From positions 1 through 64,000 of the forward strand of contig NZ_BBYF01000026.1 in the NCBI RefSeq assembly GCF_001894745.1: a DNA stretch of 64,000 nt. Reading direction: 5' to 3'. The stretch comes from Paenibacillus sp. NAIST15-1. Lineage in GTDB: Bacteria > Bacillota > Bacilli > Paenibacillales > Paenibacillaceae. This document shows positions 59,948-64,000 of this stretch, piece by piece. The notes under the pieces are model-generated. The model worked only from the letters and a program-made list of their open reading frames with translations. It was not told the DNA's origin and did no database searches. Both the position numbers and the translations under genes were made by a program. How positions within the stretch are numbered: position 1 is the first letter of the stretch; the number at the start of each line of letters is the position of its first letter.

Positions 59948-60754
59948 ATGAAAAAAACAATAATCGCACTAACACTTTCTTTTGTGTGTACCTTACTAAT
60001 CGGTAATCCAACGATAAGCTTCGCCAATAATTTTTCGAATACGGTTGACAATGGAAAAGTTGAAAATGGACGAGTACTGATTCCATTACGTGCTGTTTCA
60101 GAAAGATTCAATTCAGAAGTGATCTGGAATCAGGCAAAAAAAAGCATTACGATTATTCGTGGCAATCGAGAGCTATTGCTGTATGTTAATTCTCACACTG
60201 CTTTATTAAATAACGCTGCTTTCAAGCTTGATGTGCCAGCAAAAATTGATAATGGAACAACTTATGTACCAGCACGTGTTTTTGCTGAAGCCTTTGGCGG
60301 AACAGCGCTGTGGTCCGAACAAGAACGAAAAGCAACCATTACGATCGGACAGCAACAGGTCTTTATCCGTACAGAGCCACTCAAGTCTTGGAGAATGAGT
60401 CAGGAGAGAATAGACGTGCTTAATACAAAGATAAATGAAGCCACCGATCTCTCAAGCTATTCGCAAATTCGAACCTATTTCAGACCTTATTTCACGGACG
60501 CATTTATAAACAAGATTATTTACAGTAATGGCATTAAAAATAACGCTATACTAACAAAAAAGGCCGATATTACCTACGACAGCACCACAGCGGCGAGAAT
60601 GCACCAATCTGCTTACCTTGAAAGTGGTCCTATCAATCTCGAGCTCGTTGATCGTTATGTATTCTATAAATTTGTTGATAACCAATGGAAGGTAGACGAT
60701 GTGAATGTGGGCAGACAAATAATTGAGCCATTATACGGATTAGCAGTCCATTAA
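59948..60754 (+). CDS. Secreted stalk-domain protein (copper-amine-oxidase-N-like)
   Basis: A 268-residue secreted protein. Signal peptide (IIALTLSFVCTLLIGNPTISFA), a stalk module at about 35-135 (RVLIPLRAVSERFNSEVIW, TTYVPARVFAEAFGGTALW) and a C-terminal 130-residue domain (RTYFRPYFTDAFINKIIYS, DRYVFYKFVDNQWKVDD). The start has GGAAGGAAAC upstream. It lies behind the T-box leader and may be read from it; a promoter of its own is not obvious. Ended by a terminator. Confidence 0.78.
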   Translation: MKKTIIALTLSFVCTLLIGNPTISFANNFSNTVDNGKVENGRVLIPLRAVSERFNSEVIWNQAKKSITIIRGNRELLLYVNSHTALLNNAAFKLDVPAKIDNGTTYVPARVFAEAFGGTALWSEQERKATITIGQQQVFIRTEPLKSWRMSQERIDVLNTKINEATDLSSYSQIRTYFRPYFTDAFINKIIYSNGIKNNAILTKKADITYDSTTAARMHQSAYLESGPINLELVDRYVFYKFVDNQWKVDDVNVGRQIIEPLYGLAVH

Positions 60755-60797
60755 GAGGCTATTTCGAGTCAGAGGACAAAAATATACTAACATTTTG

Positions 60798-60828
60798 AAG
60801 CCGCTAATTATGCGGCTTTTTATTTTTA
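60798..60828 (+). terminator. Terminator after the T-box-linked stalk gene
   Basis: AAGCCGC-TAATTAT-GCGGCTT with TTTATTTTT tail. Confidence 0.9.
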
Positions 60829-60951
60829 TTCCCGACTGATTACAAGAACTTTGTTACATTCCCGATATTATGATTTTAAGTGAGTTATGGCGACTGTACG
60901 AAGCTGATAAACGTATCAAGGGCTTTTGTTCAAGTACATTGAAAGCCTAGC

Positions 60952-61113
60952 AGTTTTACCGGGGATCAGGCGCGTACTTATCGTGAGGGAGGCACGGGTC
61001 TCGGTCTGTTCATCGCGAAAAATATCGTGACTCAGCATCAAGGTACGATTACGGCCCAAAGCAGTTCGATTCGCACGCTTTTTGAAATCCGGTTTTCGAA
61101 GCTGGACCTTTAA
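60952..61113 (+). pseudogene. C-terminal fragment of a sensor histidine kinase
   Basis: Fifty-three codons: SFTGDQARTYREGGTGLGLF (G1 box), then IAKNIVTQHQGTITAQ and LFEIRF, the end of an HATPase domain. No upstream kinase sequence remains. Confidence 0.8.
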
Positions 61114-61190
61114 GGAAAATTTAAACTTAACCCTACTTCTTATTTTATATTTCTGCCCTATTCTTAATGAATGAATGGGAGGAGGAACCA

Positions 61191-61425
61191 ATGAATGAAG
61201 AAGTGGGTTTTTGGTACGGCTTCATTATGACGAGAACGATAAAAAAATGGATCCAAAAGGATGCTTTAGCGGCATTGATGTTTCTCGCCTAAAATCCGAA
61301 ACAAGTCCAGTGAAGCGAATGGCAAGGAAACAATGATTCAATCGGATAATCTCTATGAGGAAGACCTGATTATTCTAGAAAGCAGTGAGCCTTTACAAGA
61401 CGGAAACCGTGTTCATTTGCAATAG
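61191..61425 (+). pseudogene. Scraps of an efflux-adaptor-like gene
   Basis: GGGAGGAGGAAC precedes ATGAATGAAG..., an aborted start (MKKWVFGTAS then stop). From 61320 a second frame reads ETMIQSDNLYEEDLIILESS then EPLQDGNRVHLQ and stop, like the C-terminus of membrane-fusion (HlyD-type) proteins. Together with the kinase fragment it suggests a lost two-component/efflux cluster. Confidence 0.4.
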
Positions 61426-61466
61426 TTATACATATATGTGATGAAAATTCAGGAGGAATTCATTCA

Positions 61467-62768
61467 ATGAAAAAGTGTTTTTGTATCCTATTTATTGGTA
61501 TTTTAACATTGTCAATGACCGCATGCGGTTCTGGAGGCAGCAATGAATCGGCAAGTACGGAGAAACCGGAAATAAAAGAAGGGAAAACAATCGTTACTTT
61601 GGCGTTGCAGCTATGGCCTACACAATCGAGCACATTTTATAAGACGATAGAAAAAAAGGTTGAAGAAAAGTATCCGGACATCGATCTGCAACTTCAGATT
61701 TCAGATGATTTTGAAAAATACCAAAAAACGACGAATGCAGCGCTACTATCGGGCAAAGGTCCGGATATTTTCGAAATCAGCAATTTGCCTATCGAAGATT
61801 ATGTGAACAAAAAGCTTGTCCTGAACATGGATGAGCTCATCGAGCAAGACAAAACGGTGAATAAAAGCGATTTGCAAATGAACATTTTGGATGCGGTAAA
61901 GCTGAACGGCGGTTCTTATGCCATGCCCTTAGGGTTCACCCTGCGGACGTTCGTAGGGGATGGGGACATTCTTAAGAACGCGAATGTTGACGATAAGAAT
62001 TGGACATGGAAGGAGTTCGAAGAGATTTCGAAAAAACTGGGAGATAGCGGCTCGGAACGCCGCTACGCTTTAGCGAATGACCCCCCGGAGCTAATCCTTC
62101 AAGAGCTGATTGTCGATAAATACACGGAATTCGTTGATCCTACAGCGAAAAAAGCCAAATTCGACTCGCCCTTATTTCTGGAAACGATGCAACAAATCAA
62201 AAAAATGTTTGATGATAAAGTAATGACTTCGGAACCAGCGGATATAGGCAAGCAAATGTTTTATTCTACTGTTTTGCAATCGCCGGCAGAATTAATCAAT
62301 GGCCCTCATCTTCTCTTCTCCGATCCGAAGTTGCTGCAAAAACCTGAACAAAAAGGCGGAACGAGGATCGTTGTAGCATCCCGGTTCGCAATAAATGCCA
62401 AATCTCCGGTTAAAGAGGAGGCTTGGAAGGTTATTGCTTACTTGTTATCCGAAGAAGGGCAATCGCTACAAGAGAGAGAAGGGTTTTCACTGCTTAAATC
62501 CGTGAATGAGAAGCAGTTGAACGACATTCAAGAACAAGTTAAAAGTGGGACGTACAAGCTTCCAGACGGGAAAGCGCCTAAGGTGTCGGACGAAGAGTTC
62601 ACTCAGTTCAAACAATTCATTAATACAGCGGATAACTATTCGGATGCGGACGGTCGTGTGATTTCCATTATCGGAGATGAGGTCAGATCATTCTTTAGCG
62701 GACAAAAGTCTGCGGAAGAAGTAGCCAAGCTGATCCAGAACAAGGTGACAACTTTATTAAACGAATAA
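61467..62768 (+). CDS. Extracellular solute-binding lipoprotein (family 1)
   Basis: A 433-residue lipoprotein. Lipobox LSMTACG after LFIGILTL, then a family 1 sugar-binding fold: IVTLALQLWPTQSST, LLSGKGPDIFEISNLPIEDY, and the EEAWKVIAYLLSEEGQSLQ block near the C-terminus. Such proteins deliver oligosaccharides or related solutes to an ABC importer. No permease genes follow, so it is an orphan or serves a distant importer. AGGAGGAATTC precedes the ATG. Confidence 0.92.
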   Translation: MKKCFCILFIGILTLSMTACGSGGSNESASTEKPEIKEGKTIVTLALQLWPTQSSTFYKTIEKKVEEKYPDIDLQLQISDDFEKYQKTTNAALLSGKGPDIFEISNLPIEDYVNKKLVLNMDELIEQDKTVNKSDLQMNILDAVKLNGGSYAMPLGFTLRTFVGDGDILKNANVDDKNWTWKEFEEISKKLGDSGSERRYALANDPPELILQELIVDKYTEFVDPTAKKAKFDSPLFLETMQQIKKMFDDKVMTSEPADIGKQMFYSTVLQSPAELINGPHLLFSDPKLLQKPEQKGGTRIVVASRFAINAKSPVKEEAWKVIAYLLSEEGQSLQEREGFSLLKSVNEKQLNDIQEQVKSGTYKLPDGKAPKVSDEEFTQFKQFINTADNYSDADGRVISIIGDEVRSFFSGQKSAEEVAKLIQNKVTTLLNE

Positions 62769-62831
62769 CATAAGTTCAGTTCTGAACAATTTTGTTAATT
62801 AACCGAAGAAGAGAATCCCCTTGAACAGGAA

Positions 62832-62908
62832 ACTGAACTGTGACCCTTAACGTCAATGTCATTACTCTATTAACTTAATGACATTGACTTGACGGGGTAC
62901 AGTTCAGT
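62832..62908. repeat. Long imperfect hairpin (78 bp)
   Basis: Arms ACTGAACTGT..ACGTCAATGTCATTA and TAATGACATTGACTTGACG..ACAGTTCAGT pair over about 30 bp with a ten-base loop. No T tail follows, so it is more like a miniature repeat element than a terminator. Confidence 0.6.
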
Positions 62909-63147
62909 CCTAGTCCGCCGATGCTTCTTATTACGGGGTCAGTCTAAAACTTATTTTACAGAGGCTGCCGATTTTGCAATTCAAAAGCCGCATAGGATCA
63001 ACAACCTCGGTACAATAGTATATTTTCCCGTGACAATTACGGTGCTGGTTTATTGAACTAACCGTGCCTGTTAGTTTCATGAATACAGTTATAGAAGATC
63101 ATGAACAGAGTAAAAATACTCTCATCATGAGTGATTTGTCTACTTCA
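62909..63147 (+). other. Intergenic region, mostly decayed
   Basis: A short frame near 62958-63018 (EAADFAIQKPHRIN) resembles the end of a short-chain dehydrogenase but is too short to name. A CTAAC-type hairpin motif (third copy) lies at 63052-63076. No gene is supported. Confidence 0.3.
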
Positions 63148-63714
63148 TTACAACTCGGTAATCGGGATGAACGGTTCGGGCTTGTTTGTGTGATCGCCTA
63201 TCATTTTCTCCATCCAGATCATATCGTACCACTGATCAAATTTGTAAGCGCATTTGGTGAAATGAGCTACCTTCTTATAGCCTAGATGGCTGTGGAATTT
63301 CTCGCTGCCGTTGTCCAAAAATTCATTCGGCTCACATGGATAAGAGATACATGCGTTCACGTTAATAACATTCTGCCGCGTCAAGGCGTCCTCCAAAGCA
63401 TAATACAGCTTCTTGCCTAGTCCAGCTCCGCGACAATCCTGCCGTAGATACACGCTTGTTTCAACTGACCAGTCATACGCAGCACGGCCTTTAAAGACAG
63501 ATGCATATGCATATCCGCAGATTCTCTCGTTTTGAATGATTACTAGATAGGGGTATCTTTGCAGCGTTTGCCGAATTCGATTTGCAAATTCTTGGACAGT
63601 TGGTACGGTATACTCGAACGTGATAGCCGTATCGGTGACATAGGGAGCGTAGATGTGTAACAGCTCCTGCGCATCAGCTTCTTCTGCCATGCGAATGTAA
63701 ATATCTTGGTTCAT
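63148..63714 (-). CDS. GNAT acetyltransferase (phosphinothricin-acetyltransferase-like)
   Basis: A 188-residue GNAT enzyme. IRMAEEADAQELLHIYAPYV at the N-terminus, WSVETSVYLRQDCRGAGLGKKLYY with the acetyl-CoA loop (CRGAGLG), and the NACISYPCEPNEF / FHSHLGYKKVAHF end are typical of the phosphinothricin/methionine-sulfoximine acetyltransferase branch. Exact acceptor unknown. AGAAAGGCGAGCG precedes the ATG. Confidence 0.85.
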   Translation of the reverse strand: MNQDIYIRMAEEADAQELLHIYAPYVTDTAITFEYTVPTVQEFANRIRQTLQRYPYLVIIQNERICGYAYASVFKGRAAYDWSVETSVYLRQDCRGAGLGKKLYYALEDALTRQNVINVNACISYPCEPNEFLDNGSEKFHSHLGYKKVAHFTKCAYKFDQWYDMIWMEKMIGDHTNKPEPFIPITEL

Positions 63715-64000
63715 AAACGCTCGCCTTTCTATTAATGTTGTCGTAGTCTATGTGTTCATGATTTTAGCATATTTATCAGCATCGTACATCATTTTCACTG
63801 CTCTTGATTGGTTTACAATGCTAGGAGACTGCACAGAGTGAAGACATGTGGGAGCTAGGAGCAGCTTGTGCAGATGCAGCAGTAGGAGGTTGCAAGGACG
63901 TTGCCATCGAGCCACTGATGTATGCTCTGTCCGGCACACTGAAATACTGGAGAATTATTAGATACGATGATTTTCGCCGATTCTCTATTAGGGAGTCGGT
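63715..64000. other. No supported gene at the right edge
   Basis: A 63-codon minus strand frame (63748-63939) lacks a ribosome site and looks non-coding. A hairpin GCCGATTCTC / GGGAGTCGG at 63976-63998 may be the start of a terminator of a gene beyond the window. Confidence 0.4.

Noticed and set aside
62958-63018. Short-chain dehydrogenase C-terminal fragment
   Set aside because: Only about 20 codons resemble the family and no stop follows in frame; too weak to call.
63748-63939. A 63-codon minus strand frame at the right edge
   Set aside because: No ribosome site, Leu/His-rich low-complexity composition, no recognised domain.

Overview
The window looks like chromosomal DNA of a spore-forming Gram-positive bacterium, most likely Paenibacillus or a close relative. 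This is inferred from gene content: strong AGGAGG-type ribosome binding sites, many TTG/GTG starts, several copper-amine-oxidase-type 'stalk' domain surface proteins, a Spo0E-type phosphatase, a BclA-like collagen protein, a T-box leader and the Bacillus-type pspA-ydjGHI and adeR-ald pairs. No rRNA, tRNA, CRISPR array or complete transposase was seen.

Region 1 (1-25.1 kb) is ordinary core and metabolic DNA. It holds the start of a collagen-repeat spore-surface gene, a YqkE-like gene, a small alarmone synthetase and a nitroreductase-like gene. A six-gene ECF transporter/hydrolase operon follows (two ATPases, T component, S component, an S58-family peptidase and a CocE-type hydrolase). After that come regulator/enzyme pairs: HxlR with a flavodoxin-like oxidoreductase, LysE with a MocR regulator, LysR with a YeiH-type exporter, TetR with a membrane protein, and ald with adeR. 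Hidden between a DUF4260 gene and yeiH is a 27-codon holin-like toxin with a probable antisense RNA.

Region 2 (25.2-33.9 kb) contains a wrecked ABC transporter whose ATPase 3' end is split by a 1.4 kb insertion flanked by ATGAAG repeats. It also holds a secreted PhoA-type alkaline phosphatase carrying a stalk domain, a small operon of unknown proteins, and a stalk protein with an internal tandem duplication.

Region 3 (34.0-51.2 kb) is AT-rich accessory DNA and the most interesting part. Between 34.05 and 40.26 kb, single + strand genes (AlbA_2/Schlafen-type, membrane protein, DarT-like, decayed ORF, KAP-type NTPase, LMW-phosphatase-like) alternate with 130-160 bp imperfect palindromes. Most of these end in ATACA..AACGTTR, the layout of an integron cassette array but without a visible integrase. 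Downstream lie a helveticin-J-like bacteriocin gene, an arylamine N-acetyltransferase, a run of very small membrane peptides, a secreted protein, an XRE-TPR regulator and many gene fragments (GNAT, nucleotidyltransferase, pentapeptide-like, second NAT end, second XRE-TPR).

Region 4 (51.4-64 kb) returns to core-like content with a stalk protein, the pspA-ydjG-ydjH-ydjI envelope-stress operon, VOC and nucleotidyltransferase genes, then a second cassette-like unit (58.46-59.41 kb). It also holds an orphan T-box leader ahead of a stalk-domain gene, histidine kinase debris, an orphan solute-binding lipoprotein and a GNAT gene.
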